Assembly: GCF_900108505.1 (NCBI RefSeq)
Contig: NZ_FNWU01000001.1
Location: 884,725 to 948,724 of the forward strand
Reading direction: 5' to 3'
Source of the DNA: Halopenitus malekzadehii
GTDB taxonomy: Archaea > Halobacteriota > Halobacteria > Halobacteriales > Haloferacaceae
Length of the DNA: 64,000 nt
The position numbers and the translations under genes were made by a program. Under the pieces are notes generated by a model that made no database searches, was not told the origin of the DNA, and saw only the letters and a program-made list of their open reading frames with translations. Numbering within the stretch: the first letter of the stretch is position 1; the number at the start of each line of letters is the position of its first letter. This document shows positions 1 through 6,946 of the stretch, piece by piece.

Positions 1-799
1 CGTACTCGTAGGTCTCCGTGATGTCGGCGTTGATCGCGACGAAGTGGGTGATCTTCCCGTCCGCGTTCTCGACCGGCGCGATGGTCTGGTCCGCGATGTA
101 CCGCTCGCCGTCCTTCGTTTCGTTGACGATCTCGCTTCGCCACGTCTCCCCCGCCAGAATGGTGTCCCACAACTCCGCGTAGAACGCGGTCGTGTGTTCG
201 CCCGACTTGAGGATCCGCGGAGTCATTCCGACCGCATCGGCGGCCGTATAGCCGCTTATGTCCTCGAAGGCTGGGTTGACGTACTCGATGACGCCGTTGC
301 TGTCGGTGAAGTAGATCGAATGGCCGGACGCCTCGACCGCGCGGCGAAAGAGTTGGTGTGGCGGGTGCTCCTGGCTCCGGGACGACTGCGGGAGCCCGGT
401 CTCGACGGCTGATCCGTCGCCGTCGACGGCGTTCGTGATCCGGTGGGCAAGCAGCCGGTGATCGTCGGTATCGCTCTCCCGCGTGAGGTAGTCGGTCGCG
501 CCAGCAGCGAGGGCGGCATCGACGAGCGCGTCCGTCCCCGTCTCCGGGTAGACGATGATCGGAAGGGTGTGCCAGGTGCGGTGCACCTGCTCGAGGAAGG
601 CCAGTCCGTTACGGTCCGGCAGCTCGAGAGCGGTCACAAGACAGTCGATCGTGGCCTCCGAGAGGACGTCGATCCCGGTCGCAGCGGAACCCGCGGTCCG
701 AACCGTAAGCCGGTCCGACCCCCGTTCGAGCGACGTCGCGACGCCCTCGGCGACGTCCGGATCGGGGTCGACGTACAGGACACACACCTCGCCAGTCAT
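1..799 (-). CDS. Receiver-like/PAS signalling protein, C-terminus outside window
   Basis: The start codon is at 799 and the gene reads out of the left edge, so only about 266 N-terminal residues are visible. Residues 1-125 have the CheY-like receiver pattern (acidic D11/D13, LP-D-NGL after the third strand, AGATDYLT before the last helix). The usual phosphoacceptor Asp is replaced by Ala57 in the LVTALELP stretch. Residues 145-265 form a PAS domain (IYFTDSNG, YVNPAFE, GYTAADAIG). In haloarchaea this architecture usually continues into a kinase or an HTH output domain, which cannot be seen here. It probably senses an internal signal through PAS rather than by phosphorylation of the receiver. 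Confidence 0.85.
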   Translation of the reverse strand, partial: MTGEVCVLYVDPDPDVAEGVATSLERGSDRLTVRTAGSAATGIDVLSEATIDCLVTALELPDRNGLAFLEQVHRTWHTLPIIVYPETGTDALVDAALAAGATDYLTRESDTDDHRLLAHRITNAVDGDGSAVETGLPQSSRSQEHPPHQLFRRAVEASGHSIYFTDSNGVIEYVNPAFEDISGYTAADAVGMTPRILKSGEHTTAFYAELWDTILAGETWRSEIVNETKDGERYIADQTIAPVENADGKITHFVAINADITETYEY

Positions 800-932
800 A
801 CGATGGGTGTGCATACCATTCAAGTAAAGCGTTGTGTTGTTCGTCTGTCGGGATTCAACACCGTGCACGTCGGGTCGTGGTACCGCGACCCTCGCAACCC
901 TTATCCGGCAACGGGGTGTATGTTTGGTTGCA

Positions 933-1142
933 ATGGCAAACGGTAAGGTTGACTTCTTCAACGACACTGGCGGCTACGGTTTCATTTCGACTGACGCGGA
1001 CGACGTGGACGACGACGAGGACGTCTTCTTCCACATGGAGGACGTCGGCGGTCCCGACCTCGAAGAGGGTCAGGAAGTCGAGTTCGACATCGAATCATCC
1101 CCCAAGGGACCCCGCGCGACGAACCTCGTCCGAACCGAGTAA
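933..1142 (+). CDS. cspA: Cold-shock domain protein
   Basis: This 69-residue protein is a single cold-shock (OB-fold) domain. It has the KVDFFNDTGGYGFIS strand with the RNP1-like GYGFI motif and the RNP2-like VFFHM motif. It binds single-stranded nucleic acid and is expected to act as an RNA chaperone. The acidic insert DDVDDDEDVFF is typical of haloarchaeal CspA. An AT-rich element (about 897-905, AACCCTTAT) lies some 30 bp upstream of the ATG, consistent with a leaderless transcript. It is a stand-alone gene. Confidence 0.95.
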   Translation: MANGKVDFFNDTGGYGFISTDADDVDDDEDVFFHMEDVGGPDLEEGQEVEFDIESSPKGPRATNLVRTE

Positions 1143-1181
1143 CTCCGCGCAGCCGCGTCAGCGGCGCTGATGCGTTTTTCA

Positions 1182-1373
1182 CTATTCATTCCGACGAGTC
1201 GCGACGATCCGCCTTGATCGGCCATCTTCGACGTCGACGCTCCAGCCGTCGTCGTCAGTCGTACCGTCGATCGCCTCCGCACGATCGGTGACGTCCGTCT
1301 CGAGAGTAGCGTTCGCGTAACCGGCGTGATCCGCGAGGTGTGCCGTCAGGACTCGCGCCACTTGTGGCCGCAT
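1182..1373 (-). CDS. Small conserved-looking hypothetical protein
   Basis: A 63-residue ORF with acidic haloarchaeal composition lies just downstream of the TFS gene on the same strand. The ATG at 1373 overlaps the TFS end by 28 nt; an in-frame GTG at 1361 would shorten the overlap. The sequence (RPQVARVLTAHLADHAGYANATLE) looks like a small alpha/beta protein with no recognised motif. Tight linkage suggests co-transcription with TFS. I do not recognise the family, and chance opening in GC-rich DNA cannot be excluded. Confidence 0.5.
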   Translation of the reverse strand: MRPQVARVLTAHLADHAGYANATLETDVTDRAEAIDGTTDDDGWSVDVEDGRSRRIVATRRNE

Positions 1374-1663
1374 GCGACACAGGTGAACAGCCGAACCTCG
1401 TAGGACCCGCCCGGTTTCGGCATCATCTCGGAGTAGGCCCGGTCGCTGTCGCAGTCGTCCGCCGGACAGGGCTCCTGCATCGTCTCGGTGGTGCCCTGGG
1501 TCGCGTCGGCGATGTCGGGTGCCCCGTCGTCCCGCTGTCCATCCTGGGTCGCCATCGCCGCCTCCGCTTGCGGGTCCCGCGGCTCCTCGTTCTCACAGGA
1601 TCGACACACCCACGTGTCGCCCTCCGTGTGCATCATCGTACCACACTCGTCACAGAACTGCAT
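1346..1663 (-). CDS. TFS/RPA12-family transcription factor paralogue
   Basis: This 105-residue protein has two zinc ribbons like archaeal TFS (TFIIS/RPB9/RPA12 family), which enters the RNA polymerase secondary channel. The N-terminal ribbon uses C4, C7, C20 and C23. The C-terminal ribbon has CPADDC and CVACGHKWRE. The loop that in canonical TFS carries the acidic Asp-Glu pair for transcript cleavage reads MMPKPGGSYEVRLF here and lacks that pair. It is therefore probably a non-cleaving paralogue rather than the housekeeping TFS. The ATG at 1663 places C4 at the usual distance from the N-terminus, and longer in-frame starts add unrelated sequence. Confidence 0.85.
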   Translation of the reverse strand: MQFCDECGTMMHTEGDTWVCRSCENEEPRDPQAEAAMATQDGQRDDGAPDIADATQGTTETMQEPCPADDCDSDRAYSEMMPKPGGSYEVRLFTCVACGHKWRES

Positions 1664-1719
1664 ATGACGTCGGAAGACACGAGTGTCGGATATATGTGTC
1701 AATTTCCGATCCGTCGTGG

Positions 1720-1931
1720 ATTCAAGCAACCGCGTACGTTGAAACGAGCGTGACGACCCAGGGGAACTCACGCGATGCCGCGTTGGCGACCCTCGACGAA
1801 GCGGTGCCATTCCACGACGAGTGCGGATCGGAACGCTTCGCGAGATTGCGGATGAAGCCGGTGCACGAGAGTTCGACGCCTTCTGCGACTGGATCGACGG
1901 AAACGCGCCGGTAGTAAAGACGGTCTCATAG
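1720..1931 (+). pseudogene. HicB-like antitoxin relic
   Basis: In one frame the region encodes VETSVTTQGNSRDAALATLDEAV, the typical HicB core (a strand followed by TTQG, then an amphipathic helix). No proper start precedes it. After about 1838 the continuing homology-like sequence (REIADEAGAREFDAFCDWID, ending NAPVVKTVS and a TAG at 1931) is in a different frame. This looks like a decayed antitoxin, or a fusion of two antitoxin fragments, with a frameshift. No HicA toxin is visible nearby. Confidence 0.5.
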
Positions 1932-2115
1932 CGCTCGTCTCACGGTTTCGTTTCGATGGGAAAGACACGAATCACCGCTTTCTAGATCTGCGTATGGGAC
2001 GCCAATATTCAAACAATGTCCGGAGTATCGTGCAAAGAGGAACACGCAAATCGTTCACCGGCTGCGCCCCCCTCACGACGGTAGCGATTTACCATTTCGC
2101 GAGCATACGGTCGAT

Positions 2116-2400
2116 ATGGACGTCAACCCACGCATCCTGAAAGCGTATCTGGACCACTTCCTGCCACGTGATGTCGTCGGCCCGGTTATCATCGTCTTTT
2201 CATTGGAGGGCGTGATCGACGGGATCTTCAGCCTGTACGTCCCCGACGCGTACGAAACAGTTGGATGGGGGATCATATTCATCCTCGCGATCATCACTGT
2301 CGCTTACTGGGGACGGGTTGACGAACCAGCACTCGAAGAGTTACAGGAACGGATCGACGACATCCAAGAGCAACAAGCAACCGACGAGGAACCGTCCTAA
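2116..2400 (+). CDS. Small membrane protein, unknown function
   Basis: The product has 94 residues. It has an amphipathic N-terminus (MDVNPRILKAYLDHFL), one hydrophobic stretch around residues 21-40 and a stronger transmembrane helix around 48-64 (GWGIIFILAIITVAYWG). A charged coiled-coil-like C-terminal tail follows (EPALEELQERIDDIQEQQ). It stands alone between the antitoxin relic and a convergent lipoprotein gene. No family is recognised. Codon use looks less extreme in GC than in neighbouring genes. Confidence 0.75.
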   Translation: MDVNPRILKAYLDHFLPRDVVGPVIIVFSLEGVIDGIFSLYVPDAYETVGWGIIFILAIITVAYWGRVDEPALEELQERIDDIQEQQATDEEPS

Positions 2401-2509
2401 CTGTCTCCGCTCACATCCCTGTATGAAGGATACACCCAGTATACTGAAAATGACCGGTGTGTTTGCGATCGAGGCTATGTCGACGTAATCTGCATCGATC
2501 AAAGGCAGT

Positions 2510-3106
2510 TCATTCCTCGGCTTCGCTCTCGATCGAGAACTCGAATTCGAGTTGGCCATCGAGAACGTGCGTCTGGTCGGTCAGCCCCGGCTTGACGAGT
2601 TCCACAGTGCTCTCGACGACGAGTCGGCGGGCCGACTCCGGCCATTGAGTGACCGGCAGCTGCATAAAGACGGTTTCGTTGGCGAGTTCGCCGAACCGGT
2701 GGACGTCGATGACCGCAGCCCTTCCGTCCCGGAACAGTGACACGGATGGATGCGGTTTGTCGTCCCCCATAAACGGGCCTTGGAGCGAGATTTGTGGCGG
2801 AGTACCGTCACCGTCAAGTGCCACGAACCGCTGTGTGAGTGACTGTAGTTCAGTATCCTCAGTGTGTGAGATCCACGTGTGAAGATTGTCCGGTAAGGGA
2901 GAAAACGTCGGGTCCACGCCTACAGTGGCAATCTCAGTACCGTCGTGCTGGAATTCGAGATACTTTTCGTCATCCCGAGGATCGTCGCTGGTGTGTACAG
3001 TTGGATTCGTGTGTTCGGTTCGCGATTCGATGGCACTACACCCCGCAGCGACGGGGGAGACGGCAGTTAAGGCGGATGCGAGGAGGGCGCGGCGGCGCAT
3101 ACGCAT
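2510..3106 (-). CDS. Tat-exported lipoprotein, unknown function
   Basis: This 198-residue protein begins MRMRRRALLASALTAVSPVAAGCS. That is an arginine-rich signal followed by a lipobox (VAAGC, Cys22), so the mature protein should be lipid-anchored on the outer face of the membrane. The mature part is beta-rich and acidic (YLEFQHDGTEIATVGVDPTF, HTWISHTEDTELQSLTQRF), with no catalytic motif that I recognise. It faces the small membrane protein gene convergently. Confidence 0.8.
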   Translation of the reverse strand: MRMRRRALLASALTAVSPVAAGCSAIESRTEHTNPTVHTSDDPRDDEKYLEFQHDGTEIATVGVDPTFSPLPDNLHTWISHTEDTELQSLTQRFVALDGDGTPPQISLQGPFMGDDKPHPSVSLFRDGRAAVIDVHRFGELANETVFMQLPVTQWPESARRLVVESTVELVKPGLTDQTHVLDGQLEFEFSIESEAEE

Positions 3107-3236
3107 CGGTTCGTTGGTATCATCAAGAAGCTTCAGGATTCGTACCGTACCCTGAACCCGGGGTTCTCCGTTACGAAATCAGCGCGAAAGTGTTGGCTCC
3201 GCTCCCCGTACTGACCGGAGGGAGATAGCATACCGA

Positions 3237-3470
3237 CTACTGAGGAATCCTGATAGACCCCTTTTTCCAGAGAGTAGTTGTCAACTCTGAAACCAAACGT
3301 GCTCGCATCGCTCGCTGCGCGCGACTGATAGGGTTCACACCACGCGTTCGCGTAGCGAACGCTCCGCTCGCCATTTCTTCACTTCGTTCAGAAATGGACT
3401 CGCGGGGGTCCCGTGAGCGACCGTCGGGAGCGAACGGGACCACGCGAGGGAACGAGGCGACTGCAAGGAG
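3237..3470. other. Non-coding region with hairpins and tRNA-end duplication
   Basis: I see no gene between the lipoprotein and tRNA-Ala. The region contains a palindrome around 3343-3360 (CGTTCGCGTAGCGAACG) and an inverted repeat around 3371-3395 (CATTTCTTCACTTCGTTCAGAAATG). A 13-bp copy (3395-3407) of the tRNA-Ala 3' end is also present. Palindromes of this kind are common between haloarchaeal genes; the duplicated tRNA end is the only hint of a past integration. Confidence 0.5.
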
Positions 3471-3475
3471 CCGAG

Positions 3476-3547
3476 TGGACTCGCGGGGATTTGAACCCCG
3501 GGCCTTCCCCGTGCCAGGGGGATGATCTACCACTGATCTACGAGCCC
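3476..3547 (-). tRNA. tRNA-Ala (GGC anticodon)
   Basis: A complete 72-nt cloverleaf is visible. The acceptor stem is GGGCTCG/CGAGTCC with the G3-U70 wobble that identifies alanine tRNA. The D-arm is GATCAGTGGTAGATC. The anticodon stem is TCCCC/GGGGA around the loop CTGGCAC (anticodon GGC), and the T-arm is CGGGGTTCAAATCCCCG. There is no intron and CCA is not encoded. A TATA-like CTTATGG lies about 35-40 bp upstream (around 3585-3592). Confidence 0.97.
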
Positions 3548-3683
3548 GCGCTGCGACTTACGGTATCCCCGTTTCAACCATAAGGGCTTCGAAACGACGC
3601 CCACTCGGCAGGGACTCACACACGACGCGTCGCTTTGACGATCGACTCGCGCGTATCGGTCCACGCAACCCGACCGACGTCGC

Positions 3684-4400
3684 TCACAACCGCTCGGAGT
3701 CCACGGTGACCTCCAGATCGACGGGTCGCTGCAGCCCCTCGAGATCGGCGACGGCGCGCTCGACGACGCTGACGGCCTCCTCCTTGATGAGCGGGATCGC
3801 GCGCTCGAGAACCCACCCGAAGGAGACGAGGCGCGGGAGGTCCACGGCGTCCGCGCTCGCGGTGTCCGGATCGAACCGGATCTCCAGGGCCACCTCGCAG
3901 GCGTTGATCGTGACCGGCTCCTCGGAGACGTCCGGCTCCGACTCGGTGTGTGGCCCCTCCACGGTCTCGGTCTCCGCCTCAGTCCTCGACTGCTCCGCCG
4001 GCTGTGACCCGGACTCCCGATCCGTGACCGCACCGCCGGCGCCCCCGGGGCGCTTGATCCTGGCGTCCGCAGTTTCGGGGGTGACCGTCGTGGGCTCGAT
4101 CCGCCAGCAGCCGTGTGCGTCGATGTCCTTCGTGAGCCGCCAGTCGATCCGGGTCGGGGGATCGACGTCGATCACCGCTGACCGGGCGGTGTACCCGAGT
4201 TTCCACCACGAGAACCGCAGGGCGTATTCGCTCCCGACGCCGCCGTCGCCCGCCAGCCGGTCGACGCGATCGAGGTAGTCGGTGTACTGCGCGTACCGCG
4301 GAAACTCCAGCAGGAACGCGTAAACGTCCGCGGGATCGGCGTACACCGTCGTCCGAACGACGAGTTCGTCCACGCCGGTCGGTGGGGACGGCGCCGACAT
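3684..4400 (-). CDS. SRPBCC (START-like) family protein
   Basis: This 238-residue protein has the SRPBCC/polyketide-cyclase pattern: VRTTVYADPADVYAFLLEFPRYAQYTDYLDRV at residues 14-45, a central beta-sheet, and a C-terminal helix (ERAVADLEGLQ). A long acidic low-complexity insertion lies at about residues 118-158 (ESEPDVSEEP). Proteins of this fold bind hydrophobic ligands; the ligand is unknown. I chose the ATG at 4400 because the family core starts soon after it. An upstream ATG at 4427 adds nine unrelated residues. It is divergent from the iron-box-controlled ABC operon, so it may share that promoter region. Confidence 0.8.
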   Translation of the reverse strand: MSAPSPPTGVDELVVRTTVYADPADVYAFLLEFPRYAQYTDYLDRVDRLAGDGGVGSEYALRFSWWKLGYTARSAVIDVDPPTRIDWRLTKDIDAHGCWRIEPTTVTPETADARIKRPGGAGGAVTDRESGSQPAEQSRTEAETETVEGPHTESEPDVSEEPVTINACEVALEIRFDPDTASADAVDLPRLVSFGWVLERAIPLIKEEAVSVVERAVADLEGLQRPVDLEVTVDSERL

Positions 4401-4492
4401 AAACCCTCGCCGGGGTTCGTGGCACACAGACCAGTCGGAACGCGGCTCACAGGTCTTTCGGCGTGCCTAAAAACCGAAGCCCCTTTATTCGT

Positions 4493-4506
4493 TTAGGGTA
4501 GCCTAA
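4493..4506. promoter_or_regulatory. Iron box (DtxR/IdeR-type operator)
   Basis: TTAGGGTAGCCTAA lies 6 bp before the first binding-protein ATG. It is a near-perfect dyad and matches the core of the classical DtxR-family consensus TTAGGTTAGCCTAA at all but one position. A half-site (GCCTAAAAACC) is present about 30 bp upstream. A DtxR-type repressor bound here would cover the transcription start. This supports iron as the transported metal or the regulatory signal. Confidence 0.75.
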
Positions 4507-4511
4507 AGAGT

Positions 4512-5726
4512 ATGTCGAGGGATCGTTCCACCAGACGGACCGTCCTCCGAACCGGCGCCGGCGCGCTGCTTGCGGGCCTTGCCGGCTGTACCGGCGGCGA
4601 CGCCGATTCGACGTCGACGAGCGACCCCGGTGCGGGCTCGCCGGGCGCGATCGACTCGGACGAAACCGACACCGACGCAACCGAGACCGACTCCGGGGCG
4701 ACCGACACCAAGGAGGAGGCCGACGGCGACGGCTCCTACACGGTCACGATGGCCCCGGTCGGTGAGGTCTCCTTCGAGTCCGTCCCCGAAACCTGGGTCG
4801 CGAACAACGGCAGCTGGGCGGATATGGGCGTCGCGCTCGGCCTCGAGCCTCCGGAGGGCGTCTGGCTCACGAGCCGGTACCATACGCGCTACTACGACGG
4901 GATCGACGGCGTATCGGCCGACACGAGCGGGATGGTCGACCTCTACCAGGGCGGCGTCGACACGGAGCTGTTCTACGAGCTCGACGCCGACGTCCACGTC
5001 ATCGACCCCAACTTCCTGCTGAACCGCTTCGACGGCTGGGAGGAGGACGACGTCGCCGACGTCGCGACCGGCGTCGGCCCGTTCGTCGGCAACTCGATCT
5101 TCTCGCGCGGCTACGGCTGGCACGAGAACTACCGCTATTACACCCTCTATGAGGCCTTCGAGAAGCTCGCCGCGGTGTTTGACCGGCGGGACCGGTACGA
5201 GGCGTTCACGTCGCTGCACGAGGACTTCCAGGCGCGCGTTGCCGACGTCGTTCCGCCGGCGGACGAGCGCCCGAAGGTAGCCATCCTCTGGCCCGACCCG
5301 GTCGACGCGCCGGAGTCCTTCTCCCCGTACCTGATCGACGAGGGGACGAGCTTCAAACAGTGGCGCGACCTCGGCGTCGTCGATGCGCTCGCGGAGACCG
5401 ACGTGACGGACTTCCACAGTAACCGCGGCGCGATCGACTACGAGACCCTCCTGCAGGTCGATCCGGACGTGATCCTCCTTCGCGGCGAGGAGGCCAAGAC
5501 CGCGAGCGAGTTCGAGGACACCGTCCTGGCGCATATGCGAGATCACGACGTCGCGAGCGAGCTGACGGCCGTCGAGAACGGCGACGTCTACCGCGGCGGC
5601 CCGCTGTATCAGGGACCCATCACGAACCTCGTACTCACCGAGCGAGCCGCCCGACAGGTGTACGGCGTCGAGGAGAAGCTGTTCGACCGCGACCGCGTGA
5701 GCGCGATCGTCGCGGGGCAGTCGTGA
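4512..5726 (+). CDS. Iron/siderophore ABC transporter binding lipoprotein (1st)
   Basis: The 404-residue lipoprotein has a twin-arginine-like signal (TRRTVLRTGAGALLAG) and a lipobox (LAGC). A Thr/Asp/Glu-rich linker follows, then a class III periplasmic-binding fold (TroA/BtuF/FhuD type), with YQGGVDTELFYELDADVHVIDPN and VDPDVILLRGEE as domain landmarks. It should capture an iron chelate outside the cell and deliver it to the downstream permease. The iron box overlaps its promoter. It overlaps the next, paralogous gene by 4 nt. The exact ligand cannot be told from the sequence. Confidence 0.88.
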   Translation: MSRDRSTRRTVLRTGAGALLAGLAGCTGGDADSTSTSDPGAGSPGAIDSDETDTDATETDSGATDTKEEADGDGSYTVTMAPVGEVSFESVPETWVANNGSWADMGVALGLEPPEGVWLTSRYHTRYYDGIDGVSADTSGMVDLYQGGVDTELFYELDADVHVIDPNFLLNRFDGWEEDDVADVATGVGPFVGNSIFSRGYGWHENYRYYTLYEAFEKLAAVFDRRDRYEAFTSLHEDFQARVADVVPPADERPKVAILWPDPVDAPESFSPYLIDEGTSFKQWRDLGVVDALAETDVTDFHSNRGAIDYETLLQVDPDVILLRGEEAKTASEFEDTVLAHMRDHDVASELTAVENGDVYRGGPLYQGPITNLVLTERAARQVYGVEEKLFDRDRVSAIVAGQS

Positions 5727-6946
5727 CCGTCGACGGTCGAGCCCCTGCTGGGAATACCCGTCGAGAGTGGCTCCGACGCGGCGCCGCGGCGGTCGCAGGC
5801 GTGAGCCTGCTCGCGGGCTGTGCCGCGACCGGGGAGGACGCCGACTCCGAAGGATTGTCGAGCGACGGGGCCGAGCCGACCTCCACCGGCGGCTGGACCG
5901 CCTCGCTCGCGCCCGCCGGCGAGGTGCGTGGCGAGTCGGTCCCCCGATCGATCGCGGTCTACGACCTGCTGCACGCCGATATGGCGGTCGCATACGGTGC
6001 GGCGGACGCGGTGAACTCGCTCGGATTCGACGCCGCCGTCGACGGCGCCACGCTTGCGGCCTACTACGAGCGTCTCGATGGCGTCGACGTCGACTGGGAC
6101 GGCCTCACGCAGTTGAACGACGGAACCGACGGGGTGCAGGTCGACGCGGAACTGCTCTACGAGCTCGACTCGGACCTCCACCTGATCGACCCCGCGCTCG
6201 TCACCTCCTTCGAGGGTTGGGAACGGACGGACGTCGAGACGATCGAAACGGACGTCGCGCCGTGGATCGGCAATTACTACGGTCGCACGCGTGGCGACCC
6301 GCCAGGATCGTGGGCGGACGACTACGAGTACTACACCCTCTGGGAGGTCGCCGAGCGCGTCGCACCGGTCTTCGACGCCGAGGACCGCTTCGGGGCGCTC
6401 GCGTCCGTCAGGCACGAATTGGTGTCCACGATCGAGGCCGAGCTTCCGCCCCCGGCGGAGCGACCGACGGTCGCGATGGCCTTTCTTATGGACGGGACGT
6501 TCTACCCGACCGCGATCGACGCGCCGGGGTACGCGAGTGCCCACGTCCGGCCGTTCGGCGTCACGGACGCGCTTGCGGACGATGCGGGTGACATCGGGTC
6601 GGGATACGGCTACGAGGCGATGCTCGAGTTCGATCCCGACGTGCTCCTCGTCCCGTACGGCCTGGCCTCCTACTACTCGGTCCCGGAGATCCGCGAGACG
6701 CTCGCTGCTCACCCGGTCGGCCGCGAGATCACGGCCGTCGACGAGGGACGCGTCTACCCCTCGGGCGTCCCGATGCAGGGGCCGATCGTGACCCTGTTCC
6801 AGACCGAGATGACCGCGAAGCAGCTGTTCCCCGACCGGTTCGGCACCTGGCCCGACTACGACGGGGGTCCGTATCCGGAGATCCCCGAGGGGGAATGGCT
6901 CTTCGACCGCGATCGCGTCGCGGAGGTGGTTCGAACCGATGGCTGA
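5723..6946 (+). CDS. Iron/siderophore ABC transporter binding lipoprotein (2nd)
   Basis: This 407-residue paralogue of the preceding gene starts at a GTG that overlaps the previous stop by 4 nt. It has a Tat-like signal (RREWLRRGAAAVAG) and a lipobox (LLAGC). The same landmarks recur (LAPAGEVRGESVP; ELLYELDSDLHLIDP; YEYYTLWEVAERVAPVFDAEDRF). The shared pattern implies tandem duplication followed by divergence. Two binding proteins feeding one permease would broaden the ligand range. It overlaps the permease gene by 8 nt. Confidence 0.88.
   Translation: MTVDGRAPAGNTRREWLRRGAAAVAGVSLLAGCAATGEDADSEGLSSDGAEPTSTGGWTASLAPAGEVRGESVPRSIAVYDLLHADMAVAYGAADAVNSLGFDAAVDGATLAAYYERLDGVDVDWDGLTQLNDGTDGVQVDAELLYELDSDLHLIDPALVTSFEGWERTDVETIETDVAPWIGNYYGRTRGDPPGSWADDYEYYTLWEVAERVAPVFDAEDRFGALASVRHELVSTIEAELPPPAERPTVAMAFLMDGTFYPTAIDAPGYASAHVRPFGVTDALADDAGDIGSGYGYEAMLEFDPDVLLVPYGLASYYSVPEIRETLAAHPVGREITAVDEGRVYPSGVPMQGPIVTLFQTEMTAKQLFPDRFGTWPDYDGGPYPEIPEGEWLFDRDRVAEVVRTDG

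Noticed and set aside
4503-5993. Long minus-strand open frame (496 residues) opposite the first binding-protein gene
   Set aside because: It is Arg/Pro/Val-rich with no domain pattern and lies antisense to clear lipoprotein genes; GC-rich haloarchaeal DNA gives long antisense frames.
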